Source: Dyella choica
Lineage (GTDB): Bacteria; Pseudomonadota; Gammaproteobacteria; Xanthomonadales; Rhodanobacteraceae
Length of the DNA: 64,000 bases
Assembly: GCF_003977665.1 (NCBI RefSeq)
Contig: NZ_RYYV01000009.1
Coordinates: 62,001 to 126,000 of the forward strand
Direction: 5' to 3'
Shown here: piece after piece, positions 52,196-61,818 of the stretch
Numbering within the stretch: the stretch's first letter is position 1
How the letters are laid out: each line of letters begins with the position of its first letter
Made by a program: the position numbers and the translations under genes
The notes under the pieces: generated by a model
The model's input: only the letters and a program-made list of their open reading frames with translations
Database searches by the model: none
What the model was told of the DNA's origin: nothing

Positions 52196-54190
52196 TTAGC
52201 CGGTTACGCGCTTCACCGCATCCACCACATTCGCCACAGTGAAGCCAAAGTGCTCGAACAACGCACCGGCCGGCGCGGAAGCACCGAATGTGCTCATGCC
52301 GATCACTTCGCCATCCAGGCCCACGTACTTGCGCCAGAAATCGGCGCTGGCCGCTTCCACCGCAACGCGCGCACGGCACCAACCGGGCAGAACGCCTTCG
52401 CGGTATTCCAACAGCTGGGCATCGAACACTTCGTTGCAAGGCATCGAAACCACGCGCACCGGCACGTTCTGTTGCGCGAGCGTGCGCGCAGCCTCCATGG
52501 CAAGCTCGATTTCGGAACCGGTGGCGATCAGGATCGCCTTGAACTTGGTATCGGCCGGATCATGCAACACATACGCGCCACGCTTGATATCGGCCAACTG
52601 CTGCGCAGTGCGTTGCTGATGCTTGAGCGTCTGGCGCGAGAAGATCAGGCAGGACGGGCCCCGCCGGTGCTCGATCGCCTCCTTCCAGGCCACTGCCGAT
52701 TCCACCGCGTCACAGGGACGCCACACACGGTTGTTCGGAATCAGGCGCAACGAAGCGAGGTGCTCCACCGGCTGGTGCGTGGGGCCGTCTTCGCCCAAGC
52801 CGATCGAATCGTGCGTGTACACGTGGATGGAGTGCGCGGGAATCAGCGCGCTCATGCGCACTGCGTTGCGTGCGTAATCGGAGAACACCAGGAAGGTGCC
52901 GTCGTAGGGAATGAAGCCGCCGTGCAGGGCCAGGCCGTTGGCGATCGCGCTCATGCCGAACTCGCGCACGCCATAGTGCACATAGTTGCCATCCGGTCCG
53001 GTGACGCTCCGGCTGCCCTTCCACATGGTGAGATTGGAGCCGGCCAGGTCGGCCGAACCGCCGATCATCTCCGGCAGCAGCGGACCGAATGCATCCAGCG
53101 CCATCTGCGAGGCCTTGCGGGAAGCGACGTCCGGGCCATCGGCCTGCACTTTGTCAACGTAGCCCTGCGACTGCCTGGCCCAGTCGGCCGGCAGTTCGCC
53201 CGCCATGCGACGGCGGAATTCCGCGGCAAGTTCAGGATAGGCGGCTGCATACTTGGCGAAAGCTTCGTTCCACTGCTGCTCGCGCTCAGCGCCGACTTTC
53301 TTCTTGTCCCATGCCGCATAAATGTCCTCAGGGATCTCGAAGGGCGGATGGCGCCAGTCCAGTGCATCCCGCGCGGCCGCCACTTCGTCCTTGCCAAGCG
53401 GCGCGCCATGCGATTCTTCCTTGCCCTGCTTGTGCGGGGCGCCGAAACCGATGATGGTCTTGCAACAGATCAGCGTGGGCTTTTCGTGCTGCGCCGTCGC
53501 GGCGGCGATCGCCTTCTTCACGGCTTCCGAATCGTGACCGTCCACGCCACGAATCACGTTCCAGCCATAGGCTTCGAAACGCTTGGGCGTGTCGTCGGTG
53601 AACCAGCCTTCCACTTCGCCGTCGATGGAAATGTTGTTGTCGTCGTAGATCGCGACCAGCTTGCCCAGCTTCCACGTACCGGCCAGCGAGGCCACTTCGT
53701 GCGAAACACCTTCCATCAGGCAGCCATCCCCCATGAACACAAAGGTGTGGTGGTCGACGATGGCATGGCCAGGGCGATTGAAGTGTTCGGCCAGCAGTTT
53801 TTCCGCCAGGGCAAAACCGACTGAGTTGGCCAGGCCCTGGCCCAGCGGGCCAGTGGTGGTTTCCACGCCTGGGGTTTCGCTCGCTTCCGGATGGCCGGCG
53901 GTCTTGGAATGCAGCTGACGGAAGCGCTTCAGTTGCGCCATCGGCAGTTCGAAGCCGGTCAGGTGCAACAGCGCGTACTGCAGCATCGAGCCATGGCCGT
54001 TGGAAAGCACGAAACGGTCGCGGTTGGGCCATTTCGGGTTGCCGGGGTTGTACTTGAGGAAATCGTTCCACAGCACTTCGGCGATGTCGGCCATACCCAT
54101 CGGCATGCCGGGGTGGCCGGACTTGGCTGCCTCCACGGCATCCATGGCAAGGGCGCGGACGGCGTTGGCAAGTTCGCGGCGGGACGTCAT
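52196..54190 (-). CDS. tkt: Transketolase
   Basis: Transketolase (664 residues) transfers two-carbon units with thiamine diphosphate. Motifs are [60 protein letters not shown] with the ThDP/Mg site, [15 protein letters not shown] and the pyrimidine region [23 protein letters not shown] 54190 follows GGAGAT; the upstream frame adds 23 residues without family match. It belongs to a dispersed cluster with fba, pyk and gap. A long antisense open frame in this gene is a composition artefact. Confidence 0.98.
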   Translation of the reverse strand: MTSRRELANAVRALAMDAVEAAKSGHPGMPMGMADIAEVLWNDFLKYNPGNPKWPNRDRFVLSNGHGSMLQYALLHLTGFELPMAQLKRFRQLHSKTAGHPEASETPGVETTTGPLGQGLANSVGFALAEKLLAEHFNRPGHAIVDHHTFVFMGDGCLMEGVSHEVASLAGTWKLGKLVAIYDDNNISIDGEVEGWFTDDTPKRFEAYGWNVIRGVDGHDSEAVKKAIAAATAQHEKPTLICCKTIIGFGAPHKQGKEESHGAPLGKDEVAAARDALDWRHPPFEIPEDIYAAWDKKKVGAEREQQWNEAFAKYAAAYPELAAEFRRRMAGELPADWARQSQGYVDKVQADGPDVASRKASQMALDAFGPLLPEMIGGSADLAGSNLTMWKGSRSVTGPDGNYVHYGVREFGMSAIANGLALHGGFIPYDGTFLVFSDYARNAVRMSALIPAHSIHVYTHDSIGLGEDGPTHQPVEHLASLRLIPNNRVWRPCDAVESAVAWKEAIEHRRGPSCLIFSRQTLKHQQRTAQQLADIKRGAYVLHDPADTKFKAILIATGSEIELAMEAARTLAQQNVPVRVVSMPCNEVFDAQLLEYREGVLPGWCRARVAVEAASADFWRKYVGLDGEVIGMSTFGASAPAGALFEHFGFTVANVVDAVKRVTG

Positions 54191-54457
54191 CAGGGTATCT
54201 CCGGGGGCAGGCGCAAAACGTCTATTGTCGCCGATTGACGACTTCCTGTCGTCCGACACCTAGGGATGAGCGGGACTTTGCGCCTGCCCGGCGCCATGGC
54301 GTGAAACACAGTTTAATTTTTAATATTGAACTACGCGGTATTGAATTTATCGGACGCGTCCTTATCTCCTGGCCACGCATCGCTAAAGCGTGCGTACGGG
54401 CGTTCGGCTTCCCCCTCTGTGCCGAGCTCCCGACCCATGCATAACAAGGAGTACTCC

Positions 54458-55054
54458 ATGAAGAAGTCGCTGTTCGCTGTTGCCCTGGCCGCCGCCGGTT
54501 TTGCTGCCGTACCCGCTGCCGCGTTCGCCCAAAGCGCCTCCTCCCCGACGGCCCAGCAAGGCTGGTATGTCGATGCCGAGGTCGGCTACGGCCAGATCAA
54601 CAAGGGCCCCTACGATTCCAAGGGTGACGCCATCGGCGGCCTCAAGGGCGGTTACCGCTTTGCGATCAATCCGGCCATGTCGGTCGGCGTGGAGGCCGGT
54701 TACGAGTACCTTGGCCGCATCGATGCGCGCTATTCGAATGCATCCTCGCTCCGCTCCAAGCTGTACGGCCCGACGCTGGGTGCGAACCTGCGCTACAACT
54801 TCAGCCCGGACTGGTATGGCGAAGTGCGTGGCGGCGCTTTCTATGCCCAGGGCCAGGGCCTCACCGATAGCACCAATCCGAACTACCAGCGCTTTGATCG
54901 CACCCGCTACTACGCCGGCGTGGGTGTGGGCTACAACATCAACCAGCACTGGAGCGTAGGTGTGAACTACAACTACTACGACGGCTCCAACCGCAGCCAT
55001 GGCGTGCAGTTGCAGACCAATGCCTATACCGCGCAGGTGGAATATCGCTTCTGA
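54458..55054 (+). CDS. Outer-membrane beta-barrel protein
   Basis: This 198-residue protein has a signal peptide (MKKSLFAVALAAAGFAAVPA then AAFAQ). Alternating aromatic strands build an 8-strand barrel like OmpA or OmpX, including WYVDAEVGYGQINKG, GLKGGYRFAINPAMSVGVEA and GVGVGYNINQHWSVGVNYNY. It ends AYTAQVEYRF with the terminal Phe needed for barrel assembly. AAGGAG precedes the ATG. It stands alone between tkt (divergent) and fba (convergent), followed by a terminator. The function is unknown. Confidence 0.92.
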   Translation: MKKSLFAVALAAAGFAAVPAAAFAQSASSPTAQQGWYVDAEVGYGQINKGPYDSKGDAIGGLKGGYRFAINPAMSVGVEAGYEYLGRIDARYSNASSLRSKLYGPTLGANLRYNFSPDWYGEVRGGAFYAQGQGLTDSTNPNYQRFDRTRYYAGVGVGYNINQHWSVGVNYNYYDGSNRSHGVQLQTNAYTAQVEYRF

Positions 55055-55082
55055 TCGGGCACGCTATCGACTGCAAAACGAA

Positions 55083-55111
55083 AAGAGCGCCTCTCGGCGC
55101 TCTTTTTTTGT
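55083..55111. terminator. Rho-independent terminator
   Basis: AAAAGAGCGCC-tct-CGGCGCTCTTTTTTTG forms a 9-bp stem with T run on the plus strand and A run on the other side. It ends the outer-membrane protein gene and probably also fba from the opposite strand. Confidence 0.9.
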
Positions 55112-55126
55112 TCGTACAACGACCTA

Positions 55127-56131
55127 TCAGCCCTTCCACTGGCCCAGCGCGGCCAGGCCATTGTCCTTGGCGCGGGCATGCACCACTTTCTGCGCGTCGC
55201 CGTAATGGGTCTTCATGTCCTTCGACCACAGCTTCAACGCGGCCTGCTGCATGGCGCGGCCGTAGGAGAAGGACAGCGGCCACGGATGCGGACCCATGCG
55301 GTTCATCGCATTGAGGTGCGCGGTGGACTGTTCGTCAGTCTGGCCGCCGGAAAGGAACACGATGCCCGGCAGGGTCGCCGGCACGGTGGTCTTGAGCACG
55401 CGCACCGTGGCTTCGGCCACTTCCTCGACGCTGGCCTGCTCATCCGCATCCTTGCCCGGAATCACCATGCTGACCTTCAGAATCGTGCCTTCCAGCAGCA
55501 CATTCTGCTCGTACAGCGCATTGAACAGGCTGCGCAGCACGGCTTCATGCACTTCGTAGCTCACTTCGATGCTGTGGTCGCCATCCATGATCACTTCCGG
55601 CTCCACCATCGGCACCAAGCCGGCTTCTTGGCACAGCGCGGCGTAGCGGGCCAGCGCGTGCGTGTTTGCTTCGATCGCGGTGGAGCTGGGGTTGTCTTCG
55701 CTGATATTGATCACGGCGCGCCACTTGGCGAATTGCGCGCCAAGCTTCACGTACTCGGCCAGCCGCTCGCGCAGGCCGTCCAGGCCTTCGGTCACCACGT
55801 CGCCCGGGAAACCGGCCAGCGGCACCGTGCCCTTGTCCACCTTGATGCCCGGGATGATGCCGTTCTTCTTCATGATCTGGGTGAACGGCACGCCATCCTT
55901 GGTGGACTGGCGGATCGTCTCGTCGTACAGGATCGCACCGGAAATGTGTTCGGACAGATTCGGCGTGGTGAGCAGCAGCTCGCGATAGGCGCGGCGATTT
56001 TCCTCGGTGTTCTCGATGCCGACCGACTCGAACCGCTTCTTGATGGTGTTGGTCGATTCATCGATGGCGATGATGCCCTTGCCCGGAGCCACCATGGCCA
56101 GGGCAACGCTCTCGAGATCTTCAATGCTCAT
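55127..56131 (-). CDS. Fructose-bisphosphate aldolase class I
   Basis: This 334-residue aldolase uses a Schiff-base Lys. GKGIIAIDESTNTIKKRFES and YRELLLTTPNLSEHISGAIL are the animal/plant-like class I motifs. The Lys is in TILKVSMVIPGKD, and FLSGGQTDEQSTAHLNAMNR is the phosphate-binding region. ATG 56131 is preferred (MSIEDLESVALAMVAPGKG); the upstream frame is not family-like. It works with tkt, pyk and gap in this neighbourhood. Class I enzymes are less common than class II in gammaproteobacteria but usual in Xanthomonadales. Confidence 0.96.
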   Translation of the reverse strand: MSIEDLESVALAMVAPGKGIIAIDESTNTIKKRFESVGIENTEENRRAYRELLLTTPNLSEHISGAILYDETIRQSTKDGVPFTQIMKKNGIIPGIKVDKGTVPLAGFPGDVVTEGLDGLRERLAEYVKLGAQFAKWRAVINISEDNPSSTAIEANTHALARYAALCQEAGLVPMVEPEVIMDGDHSIEVSYEVHEAVLRSLFNALYEQNVLLEGTILKVSMVIPGKDADEQASVEEVAEATVRVLKTTVPATLPGIVFLSGGQTDEQSTAHLNAMNRMGPHPWPLSFSYGRAMQQAALKLWSKDMKTHYGDAQKVVHARAKDNGLAALGQWKG

Positions 56132-56268
56132 GGGACGACTCCGTAAAACTTTGGCGGCACTTGGCCGCAAGGGAGGGATGCCGCCCATTCGGGCGGACAA
56201 GCTGGAAAGCGCGCGATTATAGCCCCATCCCGTCGGCGGGGCGTTCAGGGGCCGCCTGGGGAGGTCTA

Positions 56269-56712
56269 TCAGGCCTCGCCGTAGCCGGGCAGCTTGCAGG
56301 GCGCCATCAGCTGTGCGCGCCGGGCCGGGTCGTCGGGAGCATTAAAGGGAACGATGTAGTAAGTGGCTACCGGCGTATGGTTTTTGTTGCCTAGCGAAGG
56401 GCCATAACGGAAATTGGACACCGCGCTCACTGCCGCCTTGCCCAGGTCGCTGGGTGGCGCCAACTTGGCCACCTGTACGTTCAGCGGTACGCCATCGGTG
56501 TCGATCAGGTAGGTGACCGCCACGCAGCTGGGCTTGTAGATGTTCACGCCGCTGTTGGGCACGTCCACCGAAACATCGCGGTTGAGCAGGACCCAGTCAT
56601 TGAACAACTGCTCCGGCGCTACCTTGCGCGCCTCTTGTGCCATGGCCGGCATGCCGGCTGCCAGCAAGGCTGCCACGAGCAGGGATGAGGCAATACGAGT
56701 CGTCGTGCGCAT
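56269..56712 (-). CDS. Exported TonB-C-terminal-like protein
   Basis: This 147-residue protein has a signal peptide (SLLVAALLAAGMPAMAQ). The mature part has CVAVTYLIDTDGVPLNVQVA and AAVSAVSNFRYGPSLGN, the strand-helix pattern of TonB C-terminal domains, but without a membrane anchor or Pro-rich spacer. It is therefore probably a free periplasmic TonB-C-fold protein, not an energy transducer. Two Cys may form a disulphide. GGAGG precedes the ATG. It lies between fba and pyk on the same strand. Confidence 0.75.
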   Translation of the reverse strand: MRTTTRIASSLLVAALLAAGMPAMAQEARKVAPEQLFNDWVLLNRDVSVDVPNSGVNIYKPSCVAVTYLIDTDGVPLNVQVAKLAPPSDLGKAAVSAVSNFRYGPSLGNKNHTPVATYYIVPFNAPDDPARRAQLMAPCKLPGYGEA

Positions 56713-56798
56713 GGCGGAACCTCCGATGTCGAGCTGTGGGGACGTGGCGCCAGTCTAGCCAACCGACGGCGCTCCGGCGTAGCGCCTTGGCGCTCCCG

Positions 56799-58271
56799 TT
56801 ACAGATCGCGCAGGCTTTCCACCACGCCATCCGCCCCCACTGACAGCAGCTTGAGCGTATTGGTGCCGCCACCCTTGCCGATGTGGTCGCCGTGCGTAAG
56901 CACTACCCGATCGCCTTCCGACAGCTTGCCTGCCGCAAACAGCTGGCGCACCGCTTCACGAGCCGACACCGCCGGGTTCAAAGTGTCATGCGTGAACTTC
57001 ACCGGCTGCACATCGCGCAGCACCAGCATGCGGCGGCGCGCATCGTCAAACGGCGACAGCGCGTAAATCGGCACGGCGCTGCGGTAGCGCGAAAGCCATT
57101 GGGCGGTGGCGCCCGATTCGGTCAGGGCCACGATCGCACGCACGCCGATCTCGCTGGCCAGCAGCATCGCCGCGAGCGCGATCGCCTGGTCGGTACGATC
57201 CAGGTGATGCGCATCCTTGGTGAGGTCTTCCTTCGGCTCGAACTGGCGCTCGGCCCCCAGGCAGATGCGGCGCAGCGCCGCCACCGCCTTGTCCGGATGC
57301 GCACCCGCCGCCGATTCTTCGGACAACATCACCGCATCCGTGCCGTCGATCACGGCGTTGGCCACGTCCAGCACCTCGGCGCGGGTGGGGATGGGGGAAC
57401 GCACCATCGACTGCAGCATTTGCGTTGCGGTGATGACGGCGCGATTGCGCTGCACCGTTTCGCGGATGATCTTCTTCTGCAGGCCGGGCAGCTCGGCATC
57501 ACCGATCTCCACGCCCAGGTCGCCGCGCGCCACCATCACCACATCGGAGGCATCGATGATTTCGCCAAGCACCGGAATCGCATCAGCGCGCTCGATCTTC
57601 GCCACCAGCGATGCGTTGCCGCCGGCCTCCCTGAGCAGGCGACGCGCGAGGTCCATATCGGCAGCCGAGCGCACAAACGATACGGCCAGGAAATCCGCGC
57701 CGATTTCTGCGGCGAGCTTGATGTCCGCCTTGTCTTTATCGGACAGCGCATCGACAGACAAACCTCCGCCCTGGCGATTCAATCCCTTGCGATCGGAAAG
57801 ACGCCCCCCGATCAGCACCCTGCAGCGTATTTCGCTGCCGGCCACTTCAAGCACCGTGAGCGCGACCAGGCCGTCATCCAGCAACAGGACATCGTCCGCC
57901 TGCACATCCCTGGGCAAGCCCAGGTAGCTCACACCCACGCGCGTGTTGTCGCCGGGCGGTGCATCGGCGCGGCAATCAAGCACGAACGGATCGCCGTCGC
58001 GCAACTCGATCGGACCGTTGGCAAATCGCTCGACGCGAATCTTCGGCCCCTGCAGATCGGCGAGGATGCCCACTTCACGGCCCACCTTTTCGGCCGCCTT
58101 GCGCACCGCCGCCGCGCGAGCGCGGTGATCGTCGGGCTGCCCATGCGAGAGGTTGAGGCGTACGACGTTGACGCCTTCGGTTAGGATTTTCTCGAGCATC
58201 CCGGGCGCATCGGTGGCAGGCCCTAAGGTGGCGACGATCTTGGTGCGGCGGGAGGGGGTGTCGGTAGCCAT
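56799..58271 (-). CDS. pyk: Pyruvate kinase
   Basis: This 490-residue kinase makes ATP and pyruvate. Motifs are RTKIVATLGPATDAPGMLEK, VRLNLSHGQPDDH, VAKIERADAIPVLGEIIDAS with the catalytic Lys, and DVVMVARGDLGVEIGDAELP with the metal site. RAVITATQMLQSMVRSPIPT and a C-terminal allosteric domain ending GTNTLKLLSVG follow. Length and motifs fit the PykA group. It is transcribed alone or with the TonB-like and fba genes downstream. Confidence 0.97.
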   Translation of the reverse strand: MATDTPSRRTKIVATLGPATDAPGMLEKILTEGVNVVRLNLSHGQPDDHRARAAAVRKAAEKVGREVGILADLQGPKIRVERFANGPIELRDGDPFVLDCRADAPPGDNTRVGVSYLGLPRDVQADDVLLLDDGLVALTVLEVAGSEIRCRVLIGGRLSDRKGLNRQGGGLSVDALSDKDKADIKLAAEIGADFLAVSFVRSAADMDLARRLLREAGGNASLVAKIERADAIPVLGEIIDASDVVMVARGDLGVEIGDAELPGLQKKIIRETVQRNRAVITATQMLQSMVRSPIPTRAEVLDVANAVIDGTDAVMLSEESAAGAHPDKAVAALRRICLGAERQFEPKEDLTKDAHHLDRTDQAIALAAMLLASEIGVRAIVALTESGATAQWLSRYRSAVPIYALSPFDDARRRMLVLRDVQPVKFTHDTLNPAVSAREAVRQLFAAGKLSEGDRVVLTHGDHIGKGGGTNTLKLLSVGADGVVESLRDL

Positions 58272-58693
58272 TGCGGGAGTTTTGGAAATTGTCGGACGAG
58301 ACTAGCAGAACACCATGGCGCCCCTGCAATATCTTTTTGTGTGCAAACGTATGCAAGATTGCATGTGGCAGCGCGGCATGACCGACTCTGGCGATTTGGA
58401 CGGAAAGACGTAAAAGCGCGTTCTGTGCGAGCTGGCACACGTGTGCCGCCGGAACGCATGTCTATACGAAGGCGCATGGTACGCACACGCACCCGCTGTC
58501 GGATCGAGCTCACGCGTCAAAGGCGGTCATGCCGCCATCGAGGGCGTCGCGTACGAGCCGGATTTCTACAAGTGCGTCATCGGCTACGACGGCAGCCATG
58601 ATCTGCGCGTGCCATCGAGCAAAGGCGACGCCAGCAAAGCCGACGCGAGGAACGCTTGTCTACGCGCTGCCCTCGGCGACACGATCGTTCTGG
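58272..58693. other. Intergenic region upstream of pyk
   Basis: An AT-richer patch at 58290-58400 probably holds the pyk promoter. A plus-strand frame from 58441 contains GVAYEPDFYKCVIGYDGSHD and runs antisense into the nuclease gene. It could be a fragment of a decayed gene but has no known domain or good ribosome site, so I do not call it. Confidence 0.45.
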
Positions 58694-59506
58694 TCAACCG
58701 TTCTGCAACGCCAGGTTCAGCACTTCAGCCAGCCGCCTGCCCGCTTCGCGCAGGCGGCTGTCGGCCACAGGCAGCTCGGTATCGATGTAGGCCTGATCGA
58801 TCTTGTGACCGGCTGGATAGATATCGCGCGTGATCTGACAGGACTCTTCCGCCCATTGCGCCACCGGCTGGTCGAGCGGCGCGATCGGCTGCGGCAGCGG
58901 GGCAACGCCTTCGGCATCAAGCCGCTTGGCGTAGCTCTTCCAGTCCAGTCCACGCGTGCCCAGCAGGCCCGAATCCCACACCCGGTGCAGGTTCGAGCCT
59001 TGTCCCTGGAATTGCACCTGATAGGCGTTGCCGCCGGCATCGTCGCGATAGCCCGCGTGCAGCGGCTGATGCAGGTCGCCGATGAAATGCACCACGAACT
59101 TGAGCGCCTCTAGCCGTGCCGCATCCGGCTGGCTGCGATCGCCCAGGATGGCTACGTAACGCGGAATCGCCTCCACCACACACTGCCCGTCCTTGCAATC
59201 GCGCGGCGGCACGTACTTGCACGAAGGATCGCGAAAGTTGACGTAATGCAGGGTGCGCGTTTCCTTCCACAGTTCCTGCTGCTTGGGATCGTTGCGGATC
59301 TCGTCCGGCCAACTGGCAATATCGGCCAGCGACTTGGTGTGGTCCAGGGCCAGCAGGTGCTCTACCTCTGCCCGCGCGGCCGGGCTCAGATGGCGCTGGG
59401 CCAGTTCCGCCACCACGCTGTGTCCCAGCGGTCCCCATGCGTAGGCGGCGGGTGCGACGGTCAGCGCGGTGAACAAGGCTGCGGCAAGGCGACGGACGGA
59501 AACCAT
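58694..59506 (-). CDS. S1/P1-family zinc nuclease, exported
   Basis: This 270-residue protein has a signal peptide cleaved before Trp (AAYA then WGPLGHSVVAELAQRHLSP). In this family the mature N-terminal Trp itself binds zinc. Other ligands are Asp in IASWPDEIRND, His in LHYVNFRDPSC, and His/Asp in VVHFIGDLHQPLHAGYRDDA and SNLHRVWDSGLL. It is a single-strand-specific DNase/RNase of the periplasm or medium, able to free phosphate and nucleosides. AAGGGG precedes ATG 59506. It is flanked by pyk and gap. Confidence 0.95.
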   Translation of the reverse strand: MVSVRRLAAALFTALTVAPAAYAWGPLGHSVVAELAQRHLSPAARAEVEHLLALDHTKSLADIASWPDEIRNDPKQQELWKETRTLHYVNFRDPSCKYVPPRDCKDGQCVVEAIPRYVAILGDRSQPDAARLEALKFVVHFIGDLHQPLHAGYRDDAGGNAYQVQFQGQGSNLHRVWDSGLLGTRGLDWKSYAKRLDAEGVAPLPQPIAPLDQPVAQWAEESCQITRDIYPAGHKIDQAYIDTELPVADSRLREAGRRLAEVLNLALQNG

Positions 59507-59675
59507 CGGGTACCCCTTGGAAACAAGTGCGGAATGATGCCACACGCGTCATGACAATCCGACGTGAACGGCATGCCCGGATGAGGGAGACGGCCGGTTC
59601 GGGCTAGAATGCGGGTTTTGGCGGCCAACGAGCCGCCGTTTCGCTGCCCCATCATCCTTTGGAGGACGCTGTCTC

Positions 59676-60689
59676 ATGGCCATCAAGGTCGCCATCAACG
59701 GTTACGGTCGCATCGGCCGCAATACCCTGCGTGCGCTGTACGAAGCCAAGCGCACGAATGAAATCCAGATCGTCGCGGTCAACGACCTCGGCAACGCCGA
59801 AACCAACGCGCACCTTACCCAGTATGACACCGCCCACGGTCGGTTCCCCGGTGAAGTGTCGGTGGATGGCGGCGAGCTGGTCGTCAATGGCGACCGCATC
59901 AAGGTCTGCGCCGAACGTGATCCGGCCAAGCTGCCCTGGGGTGAGCTGGGCATCGACGTGGTGCTGGAATGCACCGGCCTGTTCACCTCCAAGGCCAAGG
60001 CCGGCGCGCACCTCGCGGCCGGCGCCAAGAAGGTGATCATCTCCGCGCCCGGCGACAAGGATGTGGACGGCACGTTCGTGTATGGCGTGAATCACGACCA
60101 GCTCACCGCCGCGCACCAGGTGATTTCCAACGCTTCCTGCACCACCAATTGCCTGGCGCCGCTGGCCAAGGTGCTGCACGAAAAGATCGGCATCGTGCAC
60201 GGCCTGATGACCACCATCCACGCCTACACCAACGACCAGGTGCTGACGGACGTCTACCACTCCGACCTGCGCCGCGCCCGTTCGGCCACGCATTCGCAGA
60301 TCCCGACCAAGACCGGTGCCGCCGCGGCGGTGGGCCTGGTGCTGCCGGAACTGTCCGGCAAGCTGGACGGCTTCGCGATCCGTGTGCCGACCATCAATGT
60401 GTCGGTGGTCGACCTCTCCTTCGTGGCCGCGCGCAACACCAGCAAGGAAGAAATCGACGCCGCCATCAACGAAGCTGCCAACGGTGCAATGAAGGGCATC
60501 CTGGCGGTCAACACCAAGCCGCTGGTGTCGATCGACTTCAACCACAATGCCCACTCCTCCATCTACGACTCGACGCAGACGCGCGTGATGGGCGGCACCC
60601 TGGTAAAGGTGCTGAGCTGGTACGACAACGAGTGGGGCTTCTCCAACCGCATGCTGGACATGACCAAGGCCTTGGTGGCGGCGAAGTAA
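59676..60689 (+). CDS. gap: Glyceraldehyde-3-phosphate dehydrogenase, type I
   Basis: GAPDH (337 residues) has the NAD fold [20 protein letters not shown], the catalytic Cys155 in [13 protein letters not shown], and [34 protein letters not shown] and [15 protein letters not shown]. The [20 protein letters not shown] segment resembles the betaproteobacterial and Epd-like type I enzymes rather than E. coli GapA. GGAGG lies 9 nt before the ATG. It is monocistronic, ending in a strong terminator. Confidence 0.97.
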   Translation: MAIKVAINGYGRIGRNTLRALYEAKRTNEIQIVAVNDLGNAETNAHLTQYDTAHGRFPGEVSVDGGELVVNGDRIKVCAERDPAKLPWGELGIDVVLECTGLFTSKAKAGAHLAAGAKKVIISAPGDKDVDGTFVYGVNHDQLTAAHQVISNASCTTNCLAPLAKVLHEKIGIVHGLMTTIHAYTNDQVLTDVYHSDLRRARSATHSQIPTKTGAAAAVGLVLPELSGKLDGFAIRVPTINVSVVDLSFVAARNTSKEEIDAAINEAANGAMKGILAVNTKPLVSIDFNHNAHSSIYDSTQTRVMGGTLVKVLSWYDNEWGFSNRMLDMTKALVAAK

Positions 60690-60710
60690 GCCCAAGCTCC
60701 CCAGTTCACA

Positions 60711-60742
60711 CAAAAAAAGCCGCCCTCGGGCGGCCTTTTTTT
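60711..60742. terminator. Bidirectional Rho-independent terminator
   Basis: AAAAAAAGCCGCCC-tc-GGGCGGCCTTTTTTT, an 8-bp GC stem with A and T runs on both sides. It ends gap on the plus strand and the convergent oxygenase gene on the minus strand. Confidence 0.92.
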
Positions 60743-60759
60743 GGGGAGGTACAGAATCC

Positions 60760-61686
60760 CTAGCGCCGAAAGCGCACGAACGCTCGCTTGGCAAGATAAA
60801 GCAGGTGGCCGGTCAAGCCGCTGTCCTGTGCGGCACGCAACGCCGTGTTGTCCGTGTAAAGCATGCGGATATGTGCATCCCGCTGCTCCAACAGCTGCTT
60901 GATCTCCGCCAGATCGCCGCGCGTGAGCGCATGCCCCTCGGTGAAACGCTCGGACAACTGGCGGTTGACGTAGAAGGTGGTATGCCGCCCCGCGGTTTCT
61001 TCCGCCGGACGATCCTTGGTGTAGAAATACAGCGCCACAGAACGCCGCGTCATGTCGGCCTGTGCCTCGGGCAAGCGAATGGGATCAAAGCCATGCCATG
61101 AACGCTCCGAGGTTTCGAAGATCACGCAGCGATTGAACGCCGGGCTTACCAGGCGCGAAGCGCGGCCGTCCACATGCGGATCCCGGAACAACTCCAGGCA
61201 GCCACCCCACGCCTCCTCCCATTCGTGATTGAGATAGACGATGAGATTGAGTCGGCGATGCCAGCGTTCGCTGGGGTGATAATTGAAATCCACGTGCGCA
61301 TCCAGCGACATGCCGTTGCGGTTTTCGTGCGTACCGCCCCCCAGATACCATGGATCATAGATCAAGCCATCGATGCCGGTGACGCGACCGACCACGTCCA
61401 GGAATGCCGGGCTTTGAATCGCATCGTCCAGCTGCTGGTAAGCCGGCCCCAGGCTTCGCACCTTGGCAAGCGTGGATTTGCCGCCAGGCTCACCGCCGTC
61501 ACCGATGTAATTGCCGCGCTCGAAAGCGGGAAAAGCATCCAGCAAGGCCTGCGCGAAAGCCGGCTCGAGAAAGTCGTCGATGACGACGTGCGGAAACGGT
61601 GTCGCGGCCGCGAATTCCCCGGAATACTCGGCCAGCTTGGCCAGTACGGCCGGATTGATGATGGCGGTTCCTGCAGCAGCTTGCAT
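60760..61686 (-). CDS. 2-oxoglutarate/Fe(II)-dependent oxygenase
   Basis: This 308-residue protein has the prolyl-4-hydroxylase-like core: FPHVVIDDFLEPAFAQALLD near the N-terminus, the Fe motif H-x-D in LDAHVDFNYHPS, the distal His in SERSWHGFDPI and the 2-oxoglutarate Arg in TRRSVALYFY. A helical C-terminal part follows. The substrate is unknown; adjacency to a GtrII-like gene suggests a surface glycan or protein. ATG 61686 gives a normal start; the frame runs another 1 kb antisense to the neighbour and is not coding there. Confidence 0.9.
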   Translation of the reverse strand: MQAAAGTAIINPAVLAKLAEYSGEFAAATPFPHVVIDDFLEPAFAQALLDAFPAFERGNYIGDGGEPGGKSTLAKVRSLGPAYQQLDDAIQSPAFLDVVGRVTGIDGLIYDPWYLGGGTHENRNGMSLDAHVDFNYHPSERWHRRLNLIVYLNHEWEEAWGGCLELFRDPHVDGRASRLVSPAFNRCVIFETSERSWHGFDPIRLPEAQADMTRRSVALYFYTKDRPAEETAGRHTTFYVNRQLSERFTEGHALTRGDLAEIKQLLEQRDAHIRMLYTDNTALRAAQDSGLTGHLLYLAKRAFVRFRR

Positions 61687-61818
61687 GCAATCCCTTTTCG
61701 TCGGTATCTGGGCGCTCCACCAAGGATCGGCGCCGACCATGGCTCTTGCGCATGGGAGCTGGCATTCTAGCAATTTGGCCTTCGCCAAGAGCAGGCCGGG
61801 CGCCGATGCGCCTCGTTC

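Noticed and set aside
52250-53824. 524-codon open frame antisense to transketolase
   Set aside because: His/Arg/Val-rich composition without any domain, lying wholly within a strongly conserved gene on the other strand; a GC codon-bias artefact.
56883-58184. 433-codon open frame antisense to pyruvate kinase
   Set aside because: No recognisable motif, full overlap with a conserved gene, composition typical of the antisense of GC-rich coding sequence.
58441-58833. Plus-strand frame upstream of the nuclease gene with VIGYDGS (universal-stress-like look)
   Set aside because: The resemblance is a few residues, the rest is antisense to the nuclease gene, and no start signal is present.
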